From Ectocarpus siliculosus (taxonomy: Eukaryota; Sar; Phaeophyceae; Ectocarpales; Ectocarpaceae): a DNA stretch of 64,000 nt. The stretch lies in the NCBI GenBank assembly GCA_000310025.1, contig FN649755.1, positions 1,182,429-1,246,428 of the forward strand, given 5' to 3'. The position numbers and the translations under genes are program-made. This document shows, piece after piece, positions 34,621 to 46,879 of this stretch. The notes under the pieces were generated by a model. That model made no database searches, was not told the origin of the DNA, and saw only the letters and a program-made list of their open reading frames with translations. Each line of letters begins with the position of its first letter. Position 1 is the stretch's first letter.

Positions 34621-37600
34621 GGAAACACAACATCAGATTTAGAATATCCGGTAGACGCATGCACAGCTGCAATCGAGTCATGATACCATGGATGGGTCAG
34701 GATATTTCGCAAAGCTGCCCCTCAATTCTCTAAACTGTAAAGAAATACCGTACATACACATCGCCCTTGTATGCGATCGATTCAGTGCAGGCCAGCTTCA
34801 ACTTGCAAAACGAGCAGAGCTGCCACGAACATCGTTTGAAACATTCAGGAAGCAATCAAAGCTATAGCGGCGCGGTTTCATGGTGCTTCGATCGAAATGA
34901 TCTATCGATATTGAGAATGAGAAAGGCTAGGTGGACCATGGGACTGTCTAAGCCTCGATGGTAATGTCCCCCGGTGGGATAGGTTGGGAGACAGAAAGCC
35001 TACACATAGCTGTTGTTCGAGAATTGGCCCCGTTTGAAATTTCTTTCAATAGATTTTTTCTTCAGCTGGATGGGGGAGAGAGTTGACATTTTGCCGATGT
35101 ACAACAACTGGTACCCAGGTATCCTTTGAATCCTCTTGAAGTGAGACTGTAGCATATTGGTCAACGCTCATTTCCACCCTGCCGCGTCACCAAAAGCCCG
35201 AGGTATGCAGAGTATCCTGGCACGGCTATGGTTGTACGCAATGGTAGCCTGATATTATTCCTTGACCTGAATGGCAATAGTACCCGTCCCATATCATCTC
35301 TTATTTTCTCCCCAGAAAACGCCTTCTACTCCAACCAGAAGACAACCATACAGAAATGTTTGACCTCAAAATTTCATTATGGTAACCGAAAGAAATCCGA
35401 GATATAGCGTTTAAAAAACACAGCAAGGTAGACACGCCGACTGCACCAGAACATGAGCGCAGCATTCCTGAAGTAATGAGTGTTGTGTGGTGGCAGAGAG
35501 AGGGAGAGGAGACACACACACGAATAATTAAAAAACGGGGCTCGTGACGGCGCAAATTCCTGCGGTGGTTCATGTGTCCGTGACTGCTCAATCAGGGCAG
35601 TGAACACTGATCAAACGCTTCCCAACAAACAAGCGCAACATACAACCCCCTGAAGGCAACCATGCCCCCCAATAATCCCCTTGCAGTTCGTCTAAAGCAC
35701 TAGTCAAATATTACCTATGGCATAGTAAGCGATGCAAGATGTGTGATTGTTGGGATTCTGGGTGGACGTACGCCGAGTTCAGTAAGATGATTCGTTTGGT
35801 ATCTGTTTGTCTTCACACTCTCTCTTAGCCACCACGTATCCATCGGCTTCTCTTCTGGAATGTGCCATGTATAATCTGTCTCAGTCGGCGTGTCATTCAG
35901 AAGCGCGCCTGGGATTGCGGTTGCTCTCGTAGGATTTGAGCCGGAAGGTTGCCGTCCGTTTTGTAGTGTCTGGTGGTTGAAGCAGAAGGTGATTTCTGAG
36001 GAGAAAAATGGCAAATTGGACTGGTCATACTTCCCGTCCGGGCAGGGAATATTTAGGAAAACGAGGGTACCGCTGCAGCTGAATCCGCCGCGTCGGGTAT
36101 CCCGTAGTTTATTGACACAGCAGGGGGGCAAGGGGGGGTCGTTGGCCAACAAGCTGGCCTGATTTAACGCTGCCTAATACCCGGCTGAGGCCCTTCCTGA
36201 CCTGGGTTGCCGTGTTGCGTCAAATACCCAAGAACGACACACTTCCGTCACGCGCACGCGTGGCTGCGACCCTTGGATACAAAACTGTGGAACATACGCG
36301 ACAAGTCGATGTTTCTCCATCGTGCATCGCTCACCGGCTGATCCGTAAAAACATGCCAGCTTTCGCGAAAATACAAAAGCTACAGGGCCATCTACACTGC
36401 GTGCTCCGCTGACGGCGTGTGTGACCCACAGACAATATCACACACGCAGGACTACCGACATCACCATGCACACCCGACCACCTTAGGGAGAACCATGGTA
36501 CTGGGGTTTTGCAGCAGAGGCAGGCTTCCGTGTGCTGCCAGCAAAAAAACGTGGTGCTGCGACATGGGATGGATCGTGGTCCGTATCGTGTTCCGAGATA
36601 TCGATGGGTTAATGCTGCCTGAGAGGGAACGTCGGCCGCCTGATCTACGTTGCACGTCGATGCCATTATCTAGACGCTAGACAGGAGTGGTCCCTTGCAC
36701 GCGCTACGTCGGTGTGCAGACAGGTTAAGCAAAATATATAAAATCGACGCTGAGGGACAATTTGCCAACTAGCGAGGCCGTAGATTTTGGGTGGGTGGTC
36801 TCAGGAGATGAATGTTGCTGGCTTAGGAGCAAAGCCAAAGAGAGACCCTGGAACCCCTATGAACCACAGCTTAAACGCTACTGACCCGAGCATCGCGTGC
36901 CATAGCTGCAGTTGATCACCCGTTCATCACACTCCTAGTCACCTTTCAGCATTGGGTTGTCGGCTGCCGGCTGCCGGCTGTCCAGATGCCGTATGTACCG
37001 CTGGAGGGCATTGGCCATACCCCCGAGCTTGCGCTTGCCTGGACTTGCCTGCAGCGGGTCATCCGACAACTAGGAAGAATGGGTACCGTTGATGCCGCAA
37101 GCACTGTCCCATCCAAAACACGATTCTGGGGCTACACAAAGGTTCTATGCTACACACCTCAACATTGAGTACAATACAGTCATCCGTGCTACCTGACCAC
37201 GAAACGATTTACATAGTAACACCACTCGTTTGTGGGGAGCCGGCAAAGAAGATTCAGGCTTGGGTCTGAGCTGATCGCCAAAGATAAACCCAAAATGCAT
37301 GCAACGGACTGAAGGAGTCTTTGCCATGACGTATCGGCTTGGACGGAATGGGTATCCCCCAACCCGTTTTTGTGCGAAAGTGGACGGTCATGGTGACCGG
37401 GATAGCGGCTATCTTCAACCGAGGCCTTACCAACCACCCTGCAAAGTTCACCGAGCAACGGCATTTGAGCCAAACACACGTGATTTGCACCGCTAGGAGG
37501 TCGGTGCGATAGCATGTCTAAATAGTCTACATTACACTGAGGTGCAGACATGGAAACTAACGTACCCTCTCTTTGTGGCCTTCCTCCTGCTCCTGCTCCT

Positions 37601-38238
37601 CTTCCTCCACCAGGTTGTCATCTATCCCGGGAGTGGCCTGTTGACGCCGTCCAACAAAACACTGTCACCGTATTGTGTGCTACATACAAAAAGTGAAACA
37701 ACAGCGGCCACATTGCTTCAAGCTGGCAGTGAGAGGAGAACGGATGTCAACTTCATGTTACCACAAATGAGCATCGAAAATCCCAAAGGGTTACAACCGC
37801 AGAATTGCCTGCGTGCTGCCTCCACACGGTCTCGACAAGACCACCTGTGGCGGCATGGATCAGCAATTCCATTGCGATGGCGAAGTTGGTGGAGTTAAAA
37901 TTGAGTGGCGAGGAGCCGGTACGACCAAATACATACCCAGTACAATGCGACCTGCTGACGTTCATGAACCGGCGCGGGGGATAGCCATTGTTCCGCCATA
38001 CAGACTTAAACGGGCACGTAGCCATTACCATGAACATGATATGCGTCCGCCAAGCCAAATCATAGAGATAATGAGGCCCTCCAATCCTTAGGAGGCAGAT
38101 ACGGAGGAAATGCCGAGTTTCCGACAATGCGTGGGGTCAAACAGGACATCGTTTGCAGCGGCACGCAAGACTCACCTTGGCTGCCACAGCAAAACTAAAA
38201 ACTTCGGCTTCCAATCCAGCAGATGACATCGGGCCTGT

Positions 38239-38469
38239 GTGCAACCATTACACGGAATGCCACAAGCAAGGCACCGTGGTTTCAAATGTGCTATAGGTTT
38301 CAGAAAGAAGCATGTAGGTGGCACGGCAGCACTCGCCCACATCAAAGAGCATGGACTGTCATCAACCACACGGCCAAACGCAGTCCCATACCTGCTCCTT
38401 TTTTCCCGGCGCTTTTCTTACTTGAATCCTTGCCGCCTCTGTTGTTGTTGTTACTCACCCTTATCCTGA
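38239..38469 (+). pseudogene. BED-type zinc-finger-like transposase fragment, left arm
   Basis: The plus frame reads HGMPQARHRGFKCAIGFRKK then HVGGTAALAHIKEHGLSSTT. The right-arm counterpart (minus, 43930-43790) has RHRCFKCTKGFR. Taken together the two suggest a CxxC, a GGTAAL core and an H-x3-H, the layout of BED fingers at the N terminus of hAT-type transposases. In this copy the first Cys reads Gly; in the other an extra G breaks the frame. No DDE catalytic region was found beside either. It lies antisense to the outward-reading arm gene. This is a family-level guess from one motif. Confidence 0.4.
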
Positions 38470-39119
38470 ATAAGGCGATCGAAACAAGAAGAACAGTTCG
38501 GTGGTACAACGGTCAACCAAAGGGTAGCTTATCAACGCCTCGCGCGAACCTAAAGACTACATGCTGAGATCATCCTGCCTGTGGAGCCATCGCACACACG
38601 TTCCAACGATGTGTGCGTACCAAACAGGCTGAGCGTACAGCAGCAGGAGAATGGGTGCAAAAGATAGAAGCACAGCACGAAGATACTGCACACCAAGCGT
38701 TCAGCAACACGAACTGATCTGAAAAGGGCACACCTGTCTCTCATGACCAAGCGAGTCTATGTCTGATTCCAAGGCTGCTGCAGCAGCTTCGGCCACCGCT
38801 GCTGCTTCGACTGCGGCCGTTGCCGCTGCTGCTGAGTATGCCATGCAGCTGCTGCGGTTCCGGGGAATTCAGAACAAAAAATCGGGGAAGCCATGCACGC
38901 ACGCCATAGTCCTGTGCTACAATGCTTTCCCAGGAAAAGGGCAGCGGTCATGAACAAGATATCCCATTAGCCAATGACTCCCATCCCTAAGGCAATCTTA
39001 CGGAAAAACAACAATAACTCTGGAAACCACAGAATCAGGTGGAAATTCCAAGGCCAACAGATCGCAGCTTCGATTGTTGAGATCAACCATTGTGGTCGGA
39101 AAAAGGAAAACGGCACGGC

Positions 39120-39800
39120 TAAACACCCCACCGGTGGGGTAATTTCTTAACCACCCCACCGGTGGGGTGGTTAAGGCTTAAACACCCCACCGGCTGTATC
39201 TCGCTCCACAAGACTCCAATCAGCTCAGGACTTCAACGGGTGCGCTGCTGCGTTGCAGGGCTATCATTGGACCCATCGTGAGGCCGAAACGGCATAGTTT
39301 TCGTGGTGCCACGGTTGGTGGGGCATATACCGCCGCTACCCCACTGGTGGGGTCGATAACCTTATTGACCCCACCAGCTGGATCTCCCTCTACAAGGCCC
39401 CAATCGACACACAACCACCTGTAGGAGTGTGTGGTCGATGCACGCACAGCGCACAGCAGCGGGCAGCACCTGGAGCGCCGAACAGGTCAAGAAATCCCGC
39501 CGCATGACGCCAAACACCCGAAGTGGGTAGCGAACACTGCCTTCTATTCTCTTGCAGGCAGACTTCCCCACTGCCGTATGTAGCCCTACAAGACTCCAAT
39601 TAACACAAGACATGTACGAATGTATTGCTGCTTTGCAGGGCTATCGTGATCTCCATGGTGAGGTCGAACGCTAAAGGTTTGGTGGTGCCACGGCCGGTGG
39701 GGTAAACAACGCAATGCATAGTGTATGCCCCACCGGCGGGGTGGATAGGGCTAAACACCCCACCAGCGGTAAATAGACATTTGAGTGCTGTATCCCCGAA
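39120..39800. repeat. CCCCACCGG palindrome cluster within a 380-bp tandem repeat
   Basis: A perfect 30-bp palindrome occupies 39146-39175 (core CCACCCCACCGGTGGGGTGG). A perfect 16-bp one (ACCCCACCGGTGGGGT) is at 39125-39140, and ACCCCACTGGTGGGGT, nearly palindromic, at 39338. Half-sites or variants occur near 39184, 39367, 39697, 39727 and 39757. They sit in two diverged 380-bp units (39195-39400 and 39575-39775) that share CAAGACTCCAAT, GCTTTGCAGGGCTATC-like and GTGGTGCCACGG motifs. A relative is at 53090-53300. The interval would match 41.0-41.9 kb in the other arm, where the motif was not seen. Confidence 0.85.
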
Positions 39801-40107
39801 GTGTGAGTGCTGTAGGAAAATGTCATCACCGGGGAGTGTTATCTTGTGTCGTCTACGGTACATAGTACAGTACCACGTGCTGTTCCCCAGGTGAAGGGCA
39901 GTGATACAGCAGTAGGTCATGAACAAGGTGTCCCACTACAGCCAACTGCTCCAATACTGAGAGACTTCGGGACCAGCATCACAGGATCAGGGTGTTGCCA
40001 CCCAAACCAAACCCAATCACCACCGTGAGCCACTACTCTAGACAGCTGCACTGTAAAACCCAATGTTGCCAGCAACTTGTGGCCATTTGCCAAGGACTGA
40101 GACTCAC

Positions 40108-40400
40108 CAACAAAGGGAAAGGCCAATGTATGGCAGTGGGAGGACACCGAATGCTCGTCCTCGACCGGCCGGAGGTTACCCGCTGAAGCACGCCGCATGC
40201 AGCAGGTACAGAGGGCGTCAGCGACGCTGCCTGTTTTGGTTGATCCAATATCACACCCGCCAAGAGGTATCGTCGGAGTAATTAGTCCCTTCTGCGGCGG
40301 CTGCGTTCTCCGTGTGAGTTGCTCTAGGCAAAGTTCCTCTGGTCAGGGCTGTGGGGACTTCCCCCGAGCGCGAGGAGAGCTACATAGAGCGCAGAGACAA
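40108..40400 (-). pseudogene. first recognised exon of the arm gene, left copy (frameshifted)
   Basis: On the minus strand the sequence encodes PKQAASLTPS. After a frame change it encodes GRGRAFGVLPLPYIGLSLCW, directly before donor GTGAGTC at 40107. The right-arm exon has PKQAPSLTPS and GRALGVVPLRYLRLLLCW in one continuous frame before the same donor. Conservation of protein and splice site with loss of frame suggests a broken paralogue. It is transcribed away from its partner, so the two face outward from a shared centre. Confidence 0.5.
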
Positions 40401-40441
40401 AGGAGAGCGTTGTGACACACGCCTTCTCTCATTTTCTTCAG
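40401..40441. promoter_or_regulatory. palindrome centre, possible shared divergent control region
   Basis: The two arms meet near 40.44 kb. The unpaired spacer is at most about 150 bp and lies between two outward-facing exons. Just right of it is GGCGGGTGG, then GGCTTCGGCCAATCGGC, which contains a CCAAT box. A similar stretch (GGCTTCGACCAATCAGC) occurs at 45.5 kb. A bidirectional promoter is inferred from geometry only. The feature could also sit inside an intron, since the exon at 40442 has an upstream acceptor-like sequence. Confidence 0.25.
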
Positions 40442-40791
40442 GGGCGGGTGGAAGGTTGGCTTCGGCCAATCGGCGCCTCGGCTAATCAGCGCTCCAGCTC
40501 CCGCTCACCTTCCCCGCAGCCCGCAGCCGTGCCAGAGAGAACTTCGTCAGAGAAGCTCGCCCGAGAACATAGCCGCCCCGGAAGGGAGCAATTGCTTTCA
40601 CTTGGTTGGTGTGGTATTCGTGGTTCCAGAAGCGTAGGAGTAGTCTACCCTCTTCTGCAACCCCTTCCCAAACAGGCACCGTCTCTAACACCCTCTCTTG
40701 CTGTAAGCTTGGGTGGGACTCTACGGGAGATCGCGGAGGGACGAGCACTTGGTGTCGTCCCACTGCGATATCTTCGTCTGCTTCTTTGTTG
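40442..40791 (+). CDS. first recognised exon of the arm gene, right copy
   Basis: The acceptor is ATTTTCTTCAG and the donor GTGAGTCG. The frame (117 codons) starts GRVEGWLRPIGASANQ and continues with a Ser/Pro-rich stretch (SSSRSPSPQPAAVPERTSSE). It then holds PKQAPSLTPSLAVS and GRALGVVPLRYLRLLLCW at the donor. The last two blocks are conserved in the left arm (40108-40400) while DNA between them has diverged, which supports coding and orientation. I recognise no domain; the Ser/Pro stretch looks disordered. Later exons of the same gene may be at 47240-47381 and 47561-47755, but phases across the roughly 6.5 kb between were not resolved. Confidence 0.5.
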
Positions 40792-40875
40792 GTGAGTCGC
40801 CGTCGTGTGCAAATAGCCGCGAGATGCTGGTTGCGGCAGAATTTTAGAGCTCGTTTGTCTACAGTCGTGGGCACC

Positions 40876-43589
40876 GCACGGTGGCGGGTTCTGCCGTTTG
40901 ACAAGGCGCACCCTGTTCCCGTGACTGGCTTATAGGCTTCGGCCCTGGGTTGGTCGGGGCCTTGAAATCGGGCGCATCTTGGGCCCAAAGATCATCTAGG
41001 TAATTTGGACGCCTTGCTCATTGCCTGTTGGTACGCTACTGCCGTTCACGTGGGAAACAATAAGTAGCAGCAGTATCAATTTGTAGGAATGTCATCGTCG
41101 GACGCACTACAGTACTAGAAAATACTGAAGGATTTTATCAACACAAATTTTCCGTGTTTCTTGGAATTTTTCTGAAGATATGCATGTGTGGAAAAAACCT
41201 GAGGTCTGTAGATCCACACAGCTTCCCACTGCTGTACAGAGAACATGTGCCCTTCTGCCGTTGTGTCATTGCAGGTCACGGGGGCAGAACCGCACAGGAC
41301 ATACTGTAGCGTGTGATATGCACAACAACAATACAGCGTCGAAGGACACCAGATCCGCGATTCACAAGAGAGAGACTGTACGATACACACAACCTCTTAC
41401 CGTCCCTCTGCGGTGCAGCAGACGGGTATTGCGACCTATTATGTGCTTGTCACTGCAGGTAATGGTAACTCGTCGACGTGCACAGCGTCCAGGCATCTCA
41501 GTCTATGCACTGCTGCTGCTGTCCCAAGCAGCTGCTGTCCCACGCAACATGCACCCATCACACTGTGTATAGACTATGACGACAACCCGTATATGGGTTA
41601 TCATGTATGTAGTCCCGAAAACCCTTTCCCTTGAGCGAAAATTGCACACAGCACCCGCACCTCCTTCACTCCCAATATTCTGGACCACGCACACCGCAGT
41701 CATGACTGCATCAGGCACCGAGGCAGTACGTTAGCATCGGCTCCGGGGTACGGTATCTCTGCTTTCCATCTCGCAAGCGGGACCCCGGGTTGATCACATG
41801 TTGAGGGTGCTGTATGTACCCTCCCGTGGTATTATCCGTCTGGATCTTGCAGCAGTAGGCGGTAGATTGGGTCTGGAAAGAAAGGACATATCTGCCCCAC
41901 ATAAGCGACATTACTGTTGTACAAATGATAGTACTGCGTGTACCCCTGCGCACATTGCTCATGTGCGTGCTTGTGTGGTGGGCTGCCTCTTGGTCTCTCT
42001 GCTGGCCTTTGCGGTGCAGTTTATTTCTCTTTGGCGAGGCACGCCAGCGATCTTCGGCACACAATGTTATCGTATTGCTATCGTGCATGTAGTCACATAA
42101 GGGTTAACAGGTCCCGACGCCGTGAGGGCGGCGGGCCCCGAAAAATACCGCCATTGCACGGGAAGTCATCCAGATAAAAAATGATATACAAGGTTCTCTC
42201 CGTGTGTTAAGTGGGCATAGCGCCCTTGAGGCGACGTGAGAACACATGGTATCGTTAATGCTGCCGCATCGATTAATTTGTACTTTTTTGTTCGTCTCCA
42301 TATACTAGGCGGAACGATTGGCCCCCCGGGCGGGCGGCGAGACCGCGATTGAAGTATTGTGAATTAATTGGCCTAGCGCAGGAACAGATGTGGTCCGGGT
42401 GATGTGCTGCATGCTTGCAGCTCGACATATATTCCCGACAATTTGCAAGACGACGTTGTCGATGCTTTGCGTTAACGCCAACACCAGCCATGGTGCAAGA
42501 AATGGCGAAGTAACGAAGTGTAAAAAAGCAGGTGGTTGCGAAAAAAGTGCAGTCGCAGGATGACGATGTTTAATTGTTCTGAGTGATGAATGTAGGAGGG
42601 TTCCGCTGCAGGGTCGCAAAGAAGATCAAGTTGCACAGCGACGCAGAGCCGCGCTGTGGCACGGCAGCGATTGACTGGATATACCTTGTCTGTGCGCAGG
42701 AAGCGGTTGATCTATGGGCATATGTAGACAACGAAGATGCGGTGTTTGACGTGCAGCAGCAGTGGTCCTCCTCTGTAGTCTTGGTTGGGCATTTCAAAAC
42801 GAAGCACAGAGTTGATCTCGGCCATTCACGTGTAAAGTACATACATACCGTGGTATGGTACATACTATTCTTCAAGCGACAGCGATGCCATTCGTTTGCG
42901 GCCACAGCCTTGTCTACAACTGCGTAGGCAGGTTGAGAAAAGCTAACCACACCGCAGCAGTGTGTTTCGCAATTTTATTTCATCCGGTGGGCCATGTAAG
43001 GCGGGGTTCGGACCAAGGAGAATTCCCTTTGAAACAGTGTACAGTAGTACGCGAAACCAACAGGAGCAACCAAGCAGAAAACCTCGAACACCCCCCACCG
43101 ACCCATCAATCCCAACTGTCACACAGTGTCTTTGCAGCCATAGGCGTCTACCGACTATCTCCACTATGATTGGGTGAACGCTCTGATGTCCACTACCATG
43201 TCGGTTTAACGACATTGGTGCCCGTGCTCTCCTGGTCGGTTTGGGAATTAACAAAGTTCTAGATCCGATCAGTGGCATGATACGTGTGGCACCCGCTGGG
43301 TATGTGTGTTTTGGTGCGCACAGGTGAACCACATGGGGGCTCGCACGTTTGGAATTGCCGCTTATGGGGGTGTGAGATACCCTTAAGTGCCGTTGTTTCG
43401 GGCTTCGTCCTCTTGCCGCTATATAGGATCGAAATTGTGACAAGAGATTTTGATGCCGCTATATCGGCAATTCCGCTGCTGTTCAGGTTGCCACTCTATC
43501 AGGCCAGCTACTGTAGCATAAATCGTTGGAATGTGTGTGAGTACTACGCGCAGGAACATGTGTCCCATGCAGTCGATGGGTTTGTCCGA
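40876..43589. other. right-arm interior without supported exon
   Basis: This should match 38.6-40.0 kb in the left arm but is longer, and pairing was not seen by eye. Plus frames at 41798-42100 (a hydrophobic run, VRACVVGCLLVSLLAFAVQF) and 42583-42927 are open, but neither has a paired copy or clear splice sites. Confidence 0.35.
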
Positions 43590-43789
43590 GGCATTTTTAT
43601 CACCTAACGGCACCTTGTGATGCGCTACCCTCTGGTTGACCCGTGCAGCACCTAGCTGTTCCCATTTTTTCGATCACCATATTTGGGGTAAGGCTGAATG
43701 GCAACAAAAGAGGTGGCAAGGATTCGGGGAAAAAAAATGCCGGGAAACGAAGGAAAGGGTAGGGAGGACTATGATTGGCCCTGTGGTGA

Positions 43790-43930
43790 ATGACAGTCCG
43801 TGCTCTACGATGTAGGCGAGTGCGGCCGTGCCACCTATATGCCTTATTTCTGAAACCTTTAGTACATTTGAAACAACGGTGCCTTGCTTGTTGCATTCCG
43901 TGCTCTGTGTTGCACACAGGCTCGATGTCA
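43790..43930 (-). pseudogene. BED-type zinc-finger-like transposase fragment, right arm
   Basis: This is the inverted partner of 38239-38469. On the minus strand it reads HGMQQARHRCFKCTKGFRNK; after one extra base relative to the left arm the frame continues HIGGTAALAYIVEHGLS. The CxxC is intact here but the frame is broken. It probably predates the palindrome, because both arms have it in the equivalent place. Confidence 0.4.
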
Positions 43931-45635
43931 TCTGCTGGTTTCGAAGCCGAGATTGGTGATTCTACTGGGGCAGTCAAGGTGAAACTTGCGTGCCACTTCG
44001 ATCGATGGGCTGCTCGGCCGCACGTATTGTCGGAAACTCGGCATTTACATCCGCAGCTGCCCCCTACGGATTGCGTACATGCTCATTTTCTCCACCATGT
44101 CGCTTTGCAACCGTGTTTTCGGTGTGGAAGGTGGTGATCGTGCTCGTGTGTGTGTCTTACAATCGGTCAGGAGACCCCACAGTTTGAGGAGCGCCGTATC
44201 GGCTTGTTTCATTCAGGATATGATATTTTGTGTTTTTCGTCCCGCCAAAACCGTGTTTTTTCGGGATCAGCGGATACACGGCACGCGGTCCGTGGCACTT
44301 TAACGAACCGGCACGACCGATGTGTGAGGCTTGTTCCACAATGTTGTGTTCGTGAGTCTCGGCCGCGCGCTCTGGTGTTTGAGATCTGATTATTCTGGTA
44401 CACGACACGACACACCCTGTCAAAGCTACTCAGCAGAACCCAGTACACATGTCTCATCAGCGTGAAATGAGCCCCACTGATTGGTCGATGCCCACTTTCA
44501 CTCGTGCAGTGTCGCAAAAGCTCACGGTATACCCTGCCGCGACAATCTTGCTCTGTCGTTGTGTCCTGACAGGAAATGACATTCGTCTGCTTTTGTCGCA
44601 GAACGCAATTTCTGCTCAAACCAAAGGATACCAAACACGAATCTTTCACCGCTCAAAACACTGGATGGCAACCGAAATCCCAGACGCTATCCTCGGTTTG
44701 ATGCACACTTGTCGACACGCCGACTGAAACAGAGCATGCATGGCTTGCAGCAATGCGAAAGAGTTATGGACGGATTTGTAGTATCCGACAGAGGGAGCGG
44801 CGTGTAAACATACCAAACGAATCCTCACGAAATGGATTTGGTTTAAGACACGCCACATGTTTCACTGACCCATTCAACGCACATCAAATCCGTATGTCGT
44901 ACTATCTGTTGATTCGCACAACGTGCGAACGTTCTCGATCACTACAAAGGAAATTGTAGGTGGAGGGGTTTGGATTCAGGCGGCCTTCATTCCAGCAGCG
45001 TGGCTGTCTGTGTTTCAGGTGTCAAGTTGAAATGTTTGACAAGTCTTCACTACCATGACGTGGCAGTCACGGACAAGTCTTCACTGCAGCTATTCTCCCC
45101 TCACGCTCTCCTTTTCACGCCGATTCCTTTAGTACGTGTTTGTCGGTGTCCCTCTCTCTGTCATCACACCTCTACCCGTTGCCCTTTTGGAATGCTGCAT
45201 GAATAGTCTGCGTTAGTCGGTATGCCGCATGGAATGCTTTGTTCAAGAATTGAGCGTGTCTCAGATTTGGGATTCGGTTGTCATCACATGTTTGGGGCTG
45301 GAAGATTCATTTTTGGTGTCGTTTGATTGGAACAGAACGCAACTTCTGGATAGAGCGTGGCCCGTGAAAGTCCCGTTTCCCGTCTGGGAGGGACAACTCG
45401 AAACCTCACGGCACAATTGACGCGAAAAGACGGGAAAGTTTCGCGGTCGGGTATACCCCGGGCTACGTGACACGGTAGGGCGGCGGAAGTGGGCTTCGAC
45501 CAATCAGCTCTGCTTCTTCCAGGCTAATCACACTTATTATTTCGCTGAGTCAATGTTTGGCCAGGGTATTCCGTGCTTTGTGCTTGAACTCTTGTTTTTC
45601 TGGGCCCAATTACACAAATTCCCCGTCCCCCGGCT

Positions 45636-46236
45636 TCCCCCGGTACTTGCCAGCGGGGTTGGGTTTGCGTCGCTTGACAACGACGTTGTAAAACAAGCCC
45701 CGCCCTCGGTGTTTGCCACCGGGTTTGGGTTTTCGTCGCTTGTCAACGACGTTGTAAATCAAGCCGATAACTTCGTGAGCTCGGCAACCAGGTTTTCGCT
45801 TCCTTTTGTTTTTGCCTCTGGGTTTATTTTTTGCGGTAACCATGATGGTGGTCGAGTAGATCATATTGTGCGGGGTCGAGAACCCTCATTCCGCGCAAGG
45901 GGGACGATCGCACCACGTTGTGTTAAAATGGTCAAGCATCCTCGAGGCAGCTAACACAGTGCTTATAACTGTCTCTGGAAGTGAAAGCACCAGAAAATAA
46001 ATTAAGTCATACGCAGCTGTCATCCGTACCCAAGGAAGTAAGCACAAGATGCCGAACACCCTTAGCAGGATGCAGGGCACCCTTCATACGACTCGCCGAA
46101 TACCTCACGGCGCTTCGCGCTTGGTGATGTGAGATCCTGGTCCGGTGAGAACCCGGCGTGCTCCGTCCCGGCTTTGTAGGGATGCGAGGTCACTGGTCTA
46201 ACGACTACGGCATGCACGACTATGAATACCCCCCCC
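45636..46236 (+). repeat. poly-C-ended dispersed repeat, copy 2
   Basis: It has two diverged 67-bp head units (TTGCCAGCGGGGTTGGG, then TTTGCCACCGGG) and the same body as the copy at 22640. It ends CACGACTATGAATACC with only about eight C. It lies in the right palindrome arm with no counterpart at the equivalent place on the left, so it arrived after the inverted duplication. Confidence 0.85.
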
Positions 46237-46337
46237 TCCTCCGGAAGACAAGGTCTATTGCGGGTGCTTTCAGGCGGGGCCCGTTTCTGAAATGTCAGCC
46301 ATTCGTAGATTTTATACCCTCCCGTCTGCCCCCCCAC

Positions 46338-46879
46338 TCGGTGTTTGCCATCGGGATTGGATTTTCGTCGATTGGCAACGACGTTGTAAAACAAGCCAAT
46401 TCACTTCGTGAACTCGGCAACCAGGTTACCGTCTTTTTTTTTTACCTCTGGTTTTTTTTTTGGCGGTAACCATAATGGTGGTCGAGTAGATCATGTTGTG
46501 CGGGGTCGAGAAACCTCACTCCGCGCAACGGGGGATGATCGCACCACGTTGTGTTAAAATGGTCAAGCTTCCTCGAGGCAGTTACACAGTGCTTACAACT
46601 GTCTCTGGAAGTGAAAGCACCAGAAAATAAATTAAGTCATACGTAGCTGTCATCCGTACGCAAGGAAGTAAGCACAAGATGCCGAACACCCTTAGCAGGA
46701 TGCAGCTCACCCTTCATGCGACTCGCCAAATACCTCACGGCGCTTCGCGCTTGGTGATGTGAGAGCCTGGTCCGGTGAGAACCCGGCGTGCTCCGTCCCG
46801 GCTTTGTAGGGATGCGAGGTCAATGGTCAAACGACTACGGCATGCACGACTATGAGTACACCCCCCCCCCCCCCCCCCC
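46338..46879 (+). repeat. poly-C-ended dispersed repeat, copy 3
   Basis: It has one 67-bp head unit, then a body nearly identical to copy 1, ending TATGAGTACA and a run of 19 C (46861-46879). CCCGTCTGCCCC occurs just before this copy and just after its poly-C, so a target-site or tandem duplication is possible. It follows copy 2 after about 100 bp. Confidence 0.85.

Larger units (their letters stand above)
32685..40440 (-). repeat. left arm of a large diverged palindrome
   Basis: The sequence matches the reverse complement of 40441-52598 in colinear order. Left-to-right pairs are: 40040-40400 with 40500-40875; 38085-38560 with 43590-44060; 35860-36010 with 44580-44745; 35330-35540 with 45130-45350; 34770-34975 with 46895-47110; 34440-34640 with 47235-47440; 34095-34170 with 47690-47755; 33450-33760 with 51430-51730; 32750-33450 with 51730-52560. 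Matches are interrupted by indels. By eye identity is around two thirds to three quarters, so this is old. Between anchors the left arm has sequence missing from the right, for example around 36.2-37.7 kb. Confidence 0.75.
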
